NCBI GenBank assembly: GCA_033065855.1 | Contig: JAVXUO010001864.1 | Coordinates: 1-64,000 of the forward strand | Source: Escallonia rubra | Taxonomy: Eukaryota; Streptophyta; Magnoliopsida; Escalloniales; Escalloniaceae | Length of the DNA: 64,000 nt | Reading direction: 5' to 3' | Part shown: positions 12,226-22,979 of the stretch, one piece after another | How the letters are laid out: each line of letters opens with the position of its first letter | Numbering within the stretch: position 1 is the stretch's first letter | Notes under the pieces: generated by a model | Databases searched by the model: none | What the model was told of the DNA's origin: nothing | What the model saw: only the letters and a program-made list of their open reading frames with translations | Made by a program: the position numbers and the translations under genes

Positions 12226-14320
12226 GGTATCATTACCAGTTCCGTGCCTTTTCAAAAAGATTGTAGCACTCTGATCTCCAGACAACGAGTAAACACTGTC
12301 GTTGACATCATCTAAGAAATTGGGGAAATGGTTGTTACCGTGGGGCATTCAAATGGGGTTAATCGAAAACTCGCTTCAACTGGGACCGTGACATACCAAT
12401 CTATGTTTTGCAGTAGCTTCCTGAGTGTAATTTTCTTTTTTCTTCATTTTGTGCTCGGATATTCCTAATTAGCCTTGTGTGCTCAGGAGCCTTCGATTCT
12501 CGTGGAGTGTTAAATGAATTCCCTTCATGAAATGCATAAGCAAAAGTGTTGTAGACACAACGAATCGCTACACCTTGTAACGTTCTTCTATATATATAAC
12601 ATAACTAGTTACCCAAGTAAGAGCTTAGTTCAGGACTGTTTTTACTTTTTTACCGTATAACAAAAGAATTATAAAATATCGCGTAAGGCACAAGTTAATA
12701 CTTACAAAATAAATCTTGTATCTCACAAAACAATAGAATCACACAGGAATTATTGTCTATACTTGCACCACTTAATGGCAGGACTGTAAATAGAAGCAAA
12801 GGGAGGGCCGTTTTGATAGGAGTGTGAAGACTACGCGTGAGTTGGACGTTGAGGCTCTGATTCGTCGAAGCCAACTTTGGCCTTTCATTGACACTGCAGG
12901 GAGTGCTCACGTGGGGCGTTTCGTAAGGCATTTCCTCTGTCATATTCATGGCGTCTTTAATTCAACGAGGTTAAATCCATCATTGTATCTATACCTCACC
13001 GCGTTATCGCTCGATCTGAGTAAGGTTGCGTAAGTAGTTTACTATTTGTTTCTAAATTTAGCGATGTTATGTGCAGTTGCACGATAGAGCCGCCCCCTCT
13101 TAAAACTGTAAATCTTAAGTACTACCAAAATGCATGTTATAAAGAAAGAATGCAAAACTTGTTGAGACGTCGTCGCCGTTCGTTACTGACACTCGACGTA
13201 GTGAGCTATGTATAAGCTATTGAATCATAAGAATTTGTGCATAACGCTTAACAAAAACACGAAGTTGTTTGAGAAGTGTCGGTGATCAAACAAGGCTTCT
13301 GTCTGTATAGAGCCATGCAAAATTTGTGTGCTCGTTAGGATCGAGATTCTTGTGCAATTGAAACATGCGATATGTAATGCAAACAAAAAACATGATGCAG
13401 TGGATTAATGTTTTGTCCTTTTCTTTTATGTTTTTTTCAGGATATTATTTCCAAGTTGGGTATACTTTTGGTGGTACTAGAAATTTGACTTCCGGATACT
13501 CCGAAGAACCTGACCATGACCATGTGTCCATGTCTTCATCTTTGTAGTTGTACATTAAAAGTTTGCTTTGACTATAATTAGTTCGTGATAACATAGACTT
13601 TCAATTCGATGATCAATTTTCAGGCTGACTATTAGCTTCGAGCAACTTGCTATTGATACGAAGCAGACATTTAGGACTCAAATTTCATCCTTTACGGCAT
13701 GATGATGAACAAAAATTTTTTAACTGTAACCCGAGTTGTAGACTCGTGAAAAAAAAAAGAAGAACTTTTGACTGCAACTCAAGTTGTATATAGTGACAAA
13801 TGGTCGTTCCTATACATGGTTAGTGACTTATTTAGTGACACTGAAAAGTGCTGCTAAGATTAATTGTTAAAAATGCGTATAAAAATACCGCTAACAATAT
13901 TCAGCAACACTTAATGATCATTACATGAAGTGTTTTAGCCTATTTCTACAGGTGGGGTTACAGCTAAAATCTTTTGAAATAAAAAACCTCGCATATTAAG
14001 AAGTTAGAATAATCCATGCATAAATAATTAAGGACTCATCCTACCTTTATCATTTGCTTTAATCTTTGCAGAACCTTACCTAGTAATAAAGTTCAGAACA
14101 GGATTAGGATGGCGTCGTTAAAGGCAAAGTGGTCCGCATCATTATCTTTAACACCTATGCATGGCATTAAGAATAGCAAAACTTTAATACGAAATCGAGA
14201 GGAACGATGAAAAGAAGTTTATTATGAAAACAGTTTTTATATTAGCCAAGCTTAATAGCGTAAGCTTGTGATTAAAACGACGCAGTGGTCAGAAAACCCC
14301 GATATCGTCTTTAGCAACTA
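12226..14320 (+). repeat. Segmental tandem duplication, copy B
   Basis: This copy directly follows copy A in the same orientation and ends at a TTTAGCAACTA motif equivalent to the TTCAGCAACTA that closes copy A. It is shorter (about 2.1 kb against 3.06 kb), mainly because of one block present only in A. Divergence by many substitutions and indels suggests an old duplication. The only gene-like content found is the candidate two-exon small gene. Confidence 0.8.
12948..13547 (+). CDS. Candidate 42-residue protein gene, two exons
   Basis: Exon 1 would be 12948-12969 (MASLIQR plus one base) with donor CGAG|GT, and exon 2 13441-13547 after a strong pyrimidine tract ending TTTTTTTCAG. The junction keeps the frame and gives Gly. 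Exon 2 reads YYFQVGYTFGGTRNLTSGY, then an acidic and histidine-bearing tail, SMSSSL and stop. A TATA-like TAAATAG lies at 12787-12793. I do not recognise the protein. Middle exons may be missing, and the donor is not strong. Support comes only from frame agreement and the good acceptor; the paralogous copy is broken. Confidence 0.35.
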
Positions 14321-17300
14321 CACAACTGTATGCCAATATCGCGCATTATTGACGACAAACTACCTATACAATGCATGATTCATAACATCCATCAATAGAA
14401 TGATGTGACATAAGAGAAATATCACGAAGATTTATGAAATATCTTTTGATAGTGTGCTAGATCTACTGGTGCTTAATTGAAGTAAACGTCGTGGAAGAAT
14501 TAAGGAAAGAGACTAACTCGGTAAAGAAAACTATTTTATTGAACTGTTAATTGGTCAGAATGCCTCTCTTTAGGAAAAAATGATAAATTCGTTCCAAAAC
14601 ACAGGCAATTCACTATGGATTGACATTATTTATGTGAGAAGGACGAAGTAAATTGATTCGTTCTTATAGTGAGAATTACGATTTTACGTTGTCATTAAAA
14701 TCTAAAAGTAGAATACATTTATGTCGAGCAAAGTATGCTTGATTACGACGTGACTACTACGAATGTTGTCACAAGAATTTTGAAAAGGGTTGGTCTTGGA
14801 TGTTACTAACTTATGTTACTTCTTGTAGCATTTAGCACAAAATTTGAAGTTAGAACATTCCTCAAAATTTGTCCGTTAAGCATGTACGAAAGACAAAGGT
14901 CAGAAATGCACATGTGCACGCACAAAAGGCTACGACCTTATGTTTTATTAACAACGCTCTAGGGGTGAATATTTAAGCTTTTGAAATCAGTTCAATCAGT
15001 AAAATTTAAAAGAGCAATCTAGCTGATCACGAGCTGATTTAGAAAGATGAACCATTTGGTTTTTCTATTTTTTGCGAACCGAATGTTTTGTTCGATCAGT
15101 TTAGAATTCTTTTTTTTTTAGAAACTGTCCTAAACCGAATCGAACCGTACTCTATATACATACAATTATATAATACTGAAATTTAACCAAATCCCAGTTA
15201 CAATATACGGTCCGCTTTGGAGTTTCTTCGTAATAGAACTGAGTCAATTGGACAAAAGCAATAAAAGAATCTTGACCGAACCACTTAAGGAAAGGAGTTG
15301 CCTTTTTTTTTGCTCTATTTATGATTTAACCACCAACACGCATAAGTAAAGTATACATTAACTTCAATACACCGGCTTCAAACAACTTGTTATCATATAT
15401 ATTATAAAAGTCCAGTAGTTATTAGTTAGTGAATAAGCCTAAACAAGTAAAAAAAAGTACTACAATCTCATACGGACTAATCATCCAAACTTATCTGTTA
15501 TTGATTCATTGAATTCAAACCGTTGATACCAAACCGTTCGGCTACAGTTTTCTTTTTCTACACCTATATTGATCAGTTCGGTTTCCTATTCAGCTTCTAA
15601 ACCTAAATAACCAAAACGTGCTTATCCCTGAATGTATCTCGGTACAAAAAGAACATCATGTAATCTGTCCAAAACCAAAATTGCTTCTGCAAATGTCTCA
15701 ATTATTTTGTCCATTATGCACGTATGCCCTGTTGGACTTGCACATTTAATAAGAGATACTAATGTTAACCCCACCCCACCCCACCCCACCCCACCCACAC
15801 ATGAACAACACCCCCCCCCCCCCCCAACCCCAAAACAAACAAAAAAAAGTATGTCATCCTAGGGACCTACTTAGATCATCCAGCTTTATGTCACCAAATG
15901 AGAGAATTTTAAATTCCATGACACGACCGACTTTTTCCAAAGGATAGTAACTAGACTTTAATTTCCAGGTGGGTTCTATTAGCCAAATTTGTATCATTTG
16001 TCCCTTTTTATGAAATTCTGTGGAACCATCTTCTTAATGCCAAGAATAAAGACCAAAAGTGACTTCAAAAAATTGAGAAACAGAACATGGTGCGATGGTG
16101 ATCACTAACTTTATGAGATTGTAATGATCAGATACGTGTACATAAAGTTGGAAAAGAAACGGGAATTACGAGACGTCGCTTTACTTAAAGTGGACTAACG
16201 CAATCTTATTGTAATGCGAATAATTTTTGTAAAAGTGTTTAATTACTTTTAGGAGTTGATTCAATGGGTTGGATGTACACTTTGCTCCAATGGCAATAGG
16301 TGACAAATGAGTAAGAACATTATTTTTTAAAGTCATATAAATGTGGAAAAGATCTTGTCTATGTAGCACGTACCGACAGATGTGAAGTCATAAATTATTT
16401 TGGGGGGATCAGAGTGGTGAGGGTCCTTTTAACTTTCTTATTATACTCTTTATCAATAAAGAAATATTGTGTCGATTGTTGTCTCATAAAAGAGATAGCA
16501 TAATAGCATGTAGTGGTGAATATAATCTTTTCATCTACTATAAGTTTCGATCCCTTACGTCGTACACGGAACACTATATTATAATTATTAAAATACTATT
16601 CGTGTAGAGAGAATTTATTTTTCACGTCGTGTCTGTTGTTAAAAAGTTAATAACTGTCTTTATAGTATATTTTTTGGAACAAAAAAAGGTAAAAAAATGC
16701 ATAAAAAGACTGCGTATAGCATTTCTCAGCAACTTGACAAGAGTGTTATAATACTACTCTTAAACCAATGTCCAAAGAAGCATCACTGGATGTTAACTCC
16801 ATAAAAAGAGAAGGGGCTTTTCCTTTTTGAAATTCAAGTAACATTAGACATAATAACCTAACTTTTTTAGCGGTTAGATTTCCGTACCACAAATAAGAAA
16901 AAGATGTGTTGAGAGAGAGAGAGAGAGAGAGAGCGCGTGTGTGCAATGAGAGGGAAGGGGAAAAAAGAATTACTAATTTGACTGTCAAATTACATAATAA
17001 AATCGCTTTTCTTTCCAATATATATATATCTAAAAAAGTTGAATAAAAGGAGAGATTTAGGAGGTACTAGTATAATTTGTGTGTGCACGCGCACGTGTGT
17101 TTGTGTGTGAAAAAGAGAAAAAAAGAATTCAAATGAAAGTGAATTGCTGAGAAAGAGCAAACAAAGAAGCCAAGTCATAATTCAAAAGGCGCGTAAAATT
17201 TAAAATGGTTTTAAAAAGTAAAAAATTACAAAATTCAACGAGCTGAGAGAATGTCTGAGTAAGAAATGACTGAACAACGTTCTCTTGATTTTATCATTTT

Positions 17301-17353
17301 TGGAGGCGGACTTGACTAAAGTGACTCCGTTCCTCGGAAAGACTATGCTCTCC
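14321..17353. other. Intergenic, no gene seen
   Basis: AT-rich DNA with short random frames. It holds a CCCCA-type simple repeat and a C15 run near 15769-15825, a GA microsatellite at about 16911-16932, and a GT/CA-rich patch near 17079-17108. The 15.0-15.6 kb part contains several ACCGAAT/CGGTT words in both orientations that could be a decayed transposon, but no ends can be defined. Confidence 0.5.
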
Positions 17354-17369
17354 AATGTATGGCCCAAAC

Positions 17370-17510
17370 AATCCAAAGGGGTAGTGGAGTTGGCAAGGGC
17401 CTCGAGGAACAACATCGAGATCCCGAGTTTGATTCCCCCCTCCCCCCAAGTTATATATATGAATTGCAGTTCTTTCAGATTTCTCAATTGGTAAATTTTC
17501 AAAAAAAAAA
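17370..17510 (+). mobile_element. tRNA-derived SINE with target-site duplication
   Basis: About 141 bp between two copies of ATGTATGGCCCAAAC (17355-17369 and 17511-17525). Near the 5' end TAGTGGAGTTGG fits the pol III A box; GTTTGATTC, about 45 bp further on, fits the B box with one mismatch. The element ends in ten A residues directly before the second duplication. Box order, 3' A tail and a 15-bp perfect duplication are the hallmarks of a SINE mobilised by LINE machinery. No cloverleaf can be folded, so this is not a tRNA gene. Family not assigned. Confidence 0.9.
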
Positions 17511-17857
17511 ATGTATGGCCCAAACTCTAGTGAGCAGACACATGAACCCAAAAGTTGAAGAAGGGGGGTGTTTCATGAACTTGAATGAAGGCCTTTAAAA
17601 TAATCACATGACAAGCCCTGTTTACTTTGTTGCGGTGCAGGCCCATATGCCTTTGCCGAACCCAAGTCAGTCTGCAAGGGGCCAAGTTTGTAAATCTTCT
17701 TGTGTCCCGTACTCCCGTTAAAAAGTACTATAATAACTAGTATTTTCATTTAACGACAAGTAGAGAGCTGAAGTAGCACATTAGCGAGTGAAGATATATA
17801 GCCTCTCTCGCTTTGCTTTATCTAAAGTTAATCGTTGCTGGTGTTTTTGGACGTTAA

Positions 17858-18034
17858 AACCATGAGCATAGATGTGTGTTTGCGGCCGAGCGGAGATTGG
17901 TGTCGAATGCTTGGATTGTTGCACGGGCTGCAGTTCTAATGTGGCAATTTGCTGAGATTGTGGAGCGTAATTTTGTTGTTGCATTTGTTAGGGAAAGCGA
18001 CAGTAAGGAAGAAAAGGTAGACATATGTTCATAA
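17858..18034 (+). pseudogene. Open reading segment cut at the edge of the solo LTR
   Basis: A 58-codon open stretch without an in-frame ATG reads, in part, RRLVSNAWIVARAAVLMWQF followed by a charged tail. It runs into the first bases of the LTR at 18026, where a stop appears. Composition looks protein-like, but I do not recognise it. It may be a terminal exon or an exon remnant interrupted by the LTR. An alternative is a chance open frame, since the GC content rises here. Confidence 0.3.
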
Positions 18035-18184
18035 CCTATTCTGGACCGCACCCCGGGGCCCGCTAAGAGATCCTAGTGGCGCGACACGTCACCCATTTAG
18101 CGGTCAACATCGCTCAACAAGATTGCTCGGTCAAAGTACTCCGCGCCACGAACCACCGGACGACGATCGAAAGTGTGCTCCCCC

Positions 18185-18253
18185 AAGGGGGTCGGCCATC
18201 CAAGGGGGTCGGCCACCCAAGGGGGTCGGCCTCCCCAAAGGGGTCGGCCTCCA
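18185..18253 (+). repeat. 17-bp tandem repeat inside the LTR
   Basis: Four diverged copies of AAGGGGGTCGGCCWYCC in a row, the last ones slightly altered. It lies in the left part of the LTR. Confidence 0.85.
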
Positions 18254-18419
18254 TTGCCCTGCGAAGGGGGGAACTTGCCGAGTGGCACTGACTTCTCGCT
18301 CCAAACAACACTCACCCGCTATCTTCGGTAGCGCGACGCTCTGTCGCCGACTCAATCAAAGTGACGGGGCTCCGGCCCTCGCGGCGGGACGGGCTCGCGA
18401 CCATGAAGCCCTCGCCGGC

Positions 18420-18710
18420 TCAATCAAACTAACGGGGCCCTCGCCGGCACAATCAAACTAACGGGGCCCTCGCCGGCACAATCAACCTGGGGCTCCGGCC
18501 CTCGCCAGCACAATCAACCGACGGGCTCCGGCCATCGCGGGCACACTCAACCGGGGGCTCCGGCCCTCGCCAGCACAATCAACCGACGGGCTCCGGCCAT
18601 CGCGGGCACACTCAACCGGGGGCTCCGGCCCTCGCCAGCACAATCAACCGACGGGCTCCGGCCATCGCGGGCACACTCAACCGGGGGCTCCGGCCCTCGC
18701 GACAAGGATG
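18420..18710 (+). repeat. 65-bp higher-order tandem repeat inside the LTR
   Basis: The unit starts CCGGGGGCTCCGGCCCTCGC at 18551, 18616 and 18681, exactly 65 bp apart. Each unit consists of two related halves of about 32-33 bp, one with CAGCACAATC and one with GGGCACACTC. Degenerate half-units extend leftward to about 18360. This looks like expansion by unequal exchange in the LTR. Confidence 0.85.
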
Positions 18711-19576
18711 GGCTTACAACCCTAAGGCCATCGCCGGCACAATCACCCGACGGACTCACGGGGGGCTCCGCTCGTAGTGCTCCGGCACGAGGACCCCTCG
18801 CCACGGACCCTAAGCATAGCATGTGCGCTCATGTTATCATTGATCATCGACACCGCCAGGGCAATGAACCGCGAGCCACTCCGGGACGGGAGCAGGTCCT
18901 CGGAAGGCATCGTATCCGGCACGCCTGGCAGTTGGCTGCAGGGGCAACCCTCACCGCTGCCAGGATCTCGGCGCGTCTCTTGACGCATCCCGTGGGATTC
19001 AGTAAGGGCTTGGACTGGAGGCTGGGGCAACGGGCTACTCTGACCATGCTACCGCAGTGTGGTCAGTCTCCTCAGACAGGCAGAGGGACGCTGCAAGGGC
19101 AGGGCGACACGAACTCGGGAACCGACAATCCAACGGACAATCAAGACTGCGGGACCCCCCACGGCGACGTGTCACTCCCAGAGGATGACACGTGTCAGCT
19201 GATGACACGCGCATATTTGTGCCTATATATAGTGGATTCTGGAGCTTATTCAAGACTTCTGCCTCATTTGACACTTTTACTTTCTCTCTCTAAAACCTAT
19301 TCTCTCTGGATTTCTAATGAGAGAAAGACACTTGGGCTTACAACTTCGAGCTCTCGACGTTGCGCTCTTGACACGGACTGTCGACCGCTGGACCTGTTCG
19401 TCGTCACTCCGCCTGCGCGACACTGCCAGCCCTCGCGACCTGCCCAAGGAGCCTTGCTCTCAGCCCTTACGTCATCCCTGCTGTCCCCCACTTTGCCTAC
19501 TTGGAAGCCAACTCAGACTGCATCCCTTGTGGCACCTCGACGTGGCATCGGACCCTTTTTCGGCATCAACAATATA

Positions 19577-21288
19577 TTTCGTTAATTTTAGCTCCCCCCT
19601 CGATTGCCTCAACATTAGACTCATGAGTAGATAACTACTACTGATCCGTCAGTCTCTTAAGCAACTGCCCTTTGTTCTACTTATTGTATGTTCACGTACT
19701 ATTCTCTGCTCGTGTTATATTATGCAATTTGTCCCGCTGCTCTAATAGTTAATTGTTTATCTGTCCATTCAACTATTGGAACAAACAATTATCATGATCA
19801 ATGAGAATGAAAGCCCTACCCGCTCTTCAAATTTCAAAATTCCGCCATTCAATATTAAGATAGAAGGGGGGGGCCGTTTGTGCTTAAAGGAGCTAGCATG
19901 CTACCCATCAAAGCCTAGCATCTGCAGCTTTGGTCCCTGCATGCCATTTCCATCCAACTGCACCAAGACAAAACATGAAACTCTAAGAGAAAGCGAGAGA
20001 AAAAGAATGTTGGTTTGCTTTTGAATTTCCAGAGGAAGAAAGAGAGAGAATGTTTAGTATCTTCCTTCTCATATTTTTATGTTAGTTTCTCTTTCTCTTT
20101 CTCCAAGTACATGCAAGCATTATGGGTTCAATCAAAGCATGGTGAGCTCCTCAGATATATTCCCACTTCTAACCCTTGTCCTCTTCCCTGAAATTGCCCC
20201 CACCAGAGGCTCAAAAACAATCAGAAAACATCAAAAGAGAGAGCATTCGGAGGGGGGAATTTTGAAAGAGAAATCTAAAGTTGATGTGCGTCCAAAGCCC
20301 ACAAAAAGAGGCACCATCTTCTCCAAAGCTAAAGGGGGGCTTTTCTTGGGGGACCAAGCTACCAGTGCATCCACCCCCTACCTATTATTCCAACAAACAT
20401 GCGCTTCCATGAGCTACTGTGTGAAACTTGTTTGGAGTTTCCTAACCATCCTTTTCTCTTTTAGCTATACTTTGGCCTCTGCCCTCACATACACAGAACC
20501 AAGTACTCCTTAGATTGGCCTCGCAACCACTTTCTTGTTGGATCTTGTGGCTTAGCTGCCGATGCCCCCCCACCCTTTCTTCGTTCGAATCATTGAGAAC
20601 CAATTATAGTGCAAGACATGCATAGATCTTGAGCAAAAGTCTATATTGACCATATTTGTTGAGTTCTCTTTCTAGAATTTGACTCTCATGTGATTGATTA
20701 TTTTCCATTTATTTTAGGAAGAGCTGGTGATCAAAGTTAATCGTAACGTTTAACTGTGAAATTATATGTAATTTGGAGAGTCCGATAAATTTCTGCTACC
20801 AACATGCATCATGTCAATGCCTCTACATGATCGCCAAAGAAAATAGCGTGACGGCATAGGTTTGCTTTTTTTCGCCAAAAACCTTGGCCTTTGAACTTTC
20901 TCGCTACAGTACGATAACAAATGAAACGTTATATTTGTTTTGATGGTGTGAAATGATGTAACGTTCGCATCTACTCGAGTGTGAAGCACTACTTATACAT
21001 AGTCGATCGGTGACGATAGTTATTCCGGCCAACGTCTAAAACATTTAAAAAGCGTGGAGGTTCACACTCTCTTTTCCCTAGGCACGGAGAAAAGGAAAAA
21101 AAAAAAGGGAAAATACCAATTAGAAGAAAGAGAGGTACATGCTATGCACACACATATATATAGCTAAGCATGCAGCTGGAACTACTCATTAGAAGCCATT
21201 TCAGGCACCCTACTTTGGTAACAACAATCTCTCTCTATCCCCCTTCCCTCTATCTCTGCTCAAAACACACACAAACACACACCCACAA
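19577..21288. other. Intergenic with promoter of the small unknown gene
   Basis: A 144-codon frame at 20079-20513 and one at 19776-20024 have no family resemblance, and the first would start inside a CT-rich stretch; I do not call them genes. The right end is the promoter and leader of the gene at 21289: TATATATA at 21154-21161 and a CT-rich leader at 21225-21255. Confidence 0.5.
21154..21162 (+). promoter_or_regulatory. TATA box of the 21289 gene
   Basis: A TATATATAG stretch about 127 bp upstream of the ATG, followed by a CT-rich leader. Position relative to the start is typical for a plant gene. Confidence 0.55.
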
Positions 21289-21729
21289 ATGGGTAGGGAA
21301 TTGAGTGGCGATCACACAGTTACTTCTTCTTCTTCCATTGCTTTGCTGCAAGAGAGGTTTAGACAGTTGCAGAAGGTGAAGGAGATGAGAGAAGGGAAAG
21401 AGCTTCTGAGACTGTTCACTGATTCCGAAAGATGCACTGCCACCACTGGTACTTCATCCGCCATGGAATACTCCAAGCTGTTTTTCCATTCCGATCAGTT
21501 GATTAATGTCCCACCGCCAAGGCAGCCACCTTTCCAAGTTTCTCTCTCCCTCTGGCCATGTTCTTCACCTTCACCACAAGTGACCAACCATGTTGATTTA
21601 TGGAACAACAAGGCTCAACCACAGTTAACCAAGACGTCGTCCTCATGGCTCAGTGACATATCCTTGCCACGCTCTCCCTTCAAGTATGATGACGCTGGTT
21701 CTGATGTTGATACTTCTCTACATTTGTAG
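21289..21729 (+). CDS. Conserved-looking plant protein of unknown function, 146 residues
   Basis: A single-exon gene whose ATG follows a TATA box (21154-21161) by about 130 bp and a CT-rich leader. The protein has a short basic, helix-forming segment at residues 17-43 (SSIALLQERFRQLQKVKEMR) that resembles a motif in small uncharacterised plant proteins, then a Ser/Pro-rich middle (VPPPRQPPFQVSLSLWP) and a short C-terminal segment containing WLSDISLPRSPF. There is no signal peptide or membrane segment. The family resemblance is from memory and the function is unknown. Codon use, promoter layout and the helical segment make it a probable real gene. Confidence 0.7.
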   Translation: MGRELSGDHTVTSSSSIALLQERFRQLQKVKEMREGKELLRLFTDSERCTATTGTSSAMEYSKLFFHSDQLINVPPPRQPPFQVSLSLWPCSSPSPQVTNHVDLWNNKAQPQLTKTSSSWLSDISLPRSPFKYDDAGSDVDTSLHL

Positions 21730-22339
21730 GCATAGGAATAATGATCAGTTTATGTGTCTGATCATATGTATATGATGACGACCTTTTTCCAATTGATAGG
21801 AGGAGAAGGTCGGGGAATGGCTGCCTTTAAGACTTTGACAAGACTCGAACCCTAAATTAGCAGTTTCGGGAGACTTTTTTCTACTATTGTTGCTCTTTTC
21901 GGAGAAAAGAGCTTATATATTGTATGTTATATATTATTAGTTATCCTTTATTTTTATTTTTCTTGGTGGCTAGGGTTATGATCGACGTCTACATGCATGC
22001 ACGATATGATAAATCAGGCCACACGCTGCTGATTTAGTCACCAAAAATCCTTTTGGAATGCGCTATGTTCAATTCTCTCTCTTATTTATCTTTGTTGTTG
22101 TATGTTTGCGCTCTAGCTGTGCACTCTTACGCTCTCTGACTTTTAAACGAGTGTTAATAGTTCTACTTTCATGTTACTCGCTTCCATTCGACAAAGTTGT
22201 TAATTAAATTTGGGCTAACTTGTTCTTGTCTCTGATTGTACACAAAGCATCGTAGATTAGAGTTGGATTAGAAAAGAAACCGTTTGAAATGGTTGCTTCA
22301 AATTTAGAAAGGCGGCCCTACATAAAATGCACTTTTTCT
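21730..22339. other. 3' flank of the 21289 gene, no further gene
   Basis: AT-rich sequence that would contain the 3' UTR, with several AATAAA-like stretches. Nothing else was recognised. Confidence 0.5.
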
Positions 22340-22348
22340 TGGTGGTAG

Positions 22349-22970
22349 CCTAGGTAGCATGGACACGGACACCGCGTCGGATTCCGACACCGACCGGGAC
22401 ACTAGACACCGTAATTTTCAAAAAATCAGATTTTGGACAACGGAGGATACCGTTGAATTTTCTTAATAATATGTATCTAACTATCAAATACATTTCACAA
22501 TCTAAAATTGTAAACAATAATGAATAACCACCAAAACAAGGAATTCAAATACAAGTCATGCTTAAAAGTTAAATTCAATATAGTACTAAAAAAAATACTT
22601 AGCACATAACATAAGAAACTTCTATAATCTTACAAAGTCATACTCATACAAATAGGAAACACAAAATATTTATTTGGTCATTGTCGATACATGTACACAG
22701 GACAAAGAAGTTGACTAAAATATGGTTGTTCCCTTCGACAAATATACACCACCTAAGAATTGATAGACAAAGAAGGAAAAAAAAAAAAAAGAACTGAGAG
22801 AGAAAGAGAGACATGGTGTCCGACACGGTGTCAGAAATTAAAATAATAATAATAATAAAAAATCGGACACTGCTGAGAGGTGTCCGACACGTGTTCGGCG
22901 GCGTTGGTGGGGTGTCGGTAGGTTTAGGACACCATACCTCGACCTAGGAGAGGTGTCGGTGATTCCTAGG
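22349..22970. mobile_element. Non-autonomous TIR transposon with 9-bp duplication (Mutator type)
   Basis: This 622-bp element is bounded by perfect TGGTGGTAG duplications (22340-22348 and 22971-22979). The ends are CCTAGGTAGCATGGACAC on the left and, read inward from the right, CCTAGGAATCACCGACAC, an imperfect inverted repeat. GGACAC and GTGTCCGAC words recur near both ends. No transposase is encoded. A 9-bp duplication points to the Mutator superfamily, although the terminal repeats are short for that group. Confidence 0.85.
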
Positions 22971-22979
22971 TGGTGGTAG

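Larger units (their letters stand above)
18026..19571 (+). mobile_element. Solo LTR of a retrotransposon, probably Gypsy-type
   Basis: About 1.55 kb of GC-rich DNA in an AT-rich setting. It starts TGTT and ends AACA; the flanking pentamers ACATA and ATATA differ at one base. A promoter-like TATATATAG sits near 19223, followed by a CT-rich leader, as in plant LTRs, and the end CGGCATCAACA resembles Gypsy LTR ends that precede a primer-binding site. No GAG or POL sequence follows, so it is a solo LTR. The long open frames inside (for example 18821-19585) reflect high GC, not genes. The family is inferred, and the left boundary is less sure than the right. Confidence 0.65.

Noticed and set aside
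17370..17440. tRNA gene at the A and B box motifs
   Set aside because: There is no cloverleaf or acceptor stem, and the flanking duplications and A tail show it is a SINE.
18821..19585. 254-codon open frame inside the GC-rich segment
   Set aside because: It lies entirely within the solo LTR, overlaps other long frames on both strands, and has no recognisable motif. High GC explains the absence of stops.
20079..20513. 144-codon frame upstream of the 21289 gene
   Set aside because: It starts in a CT-rich stretch, has no conserved motif and no TATA box or splice support. It could be part of a non-coding transcript. I also looked for well-known plant microRNA sequences here and saw none.
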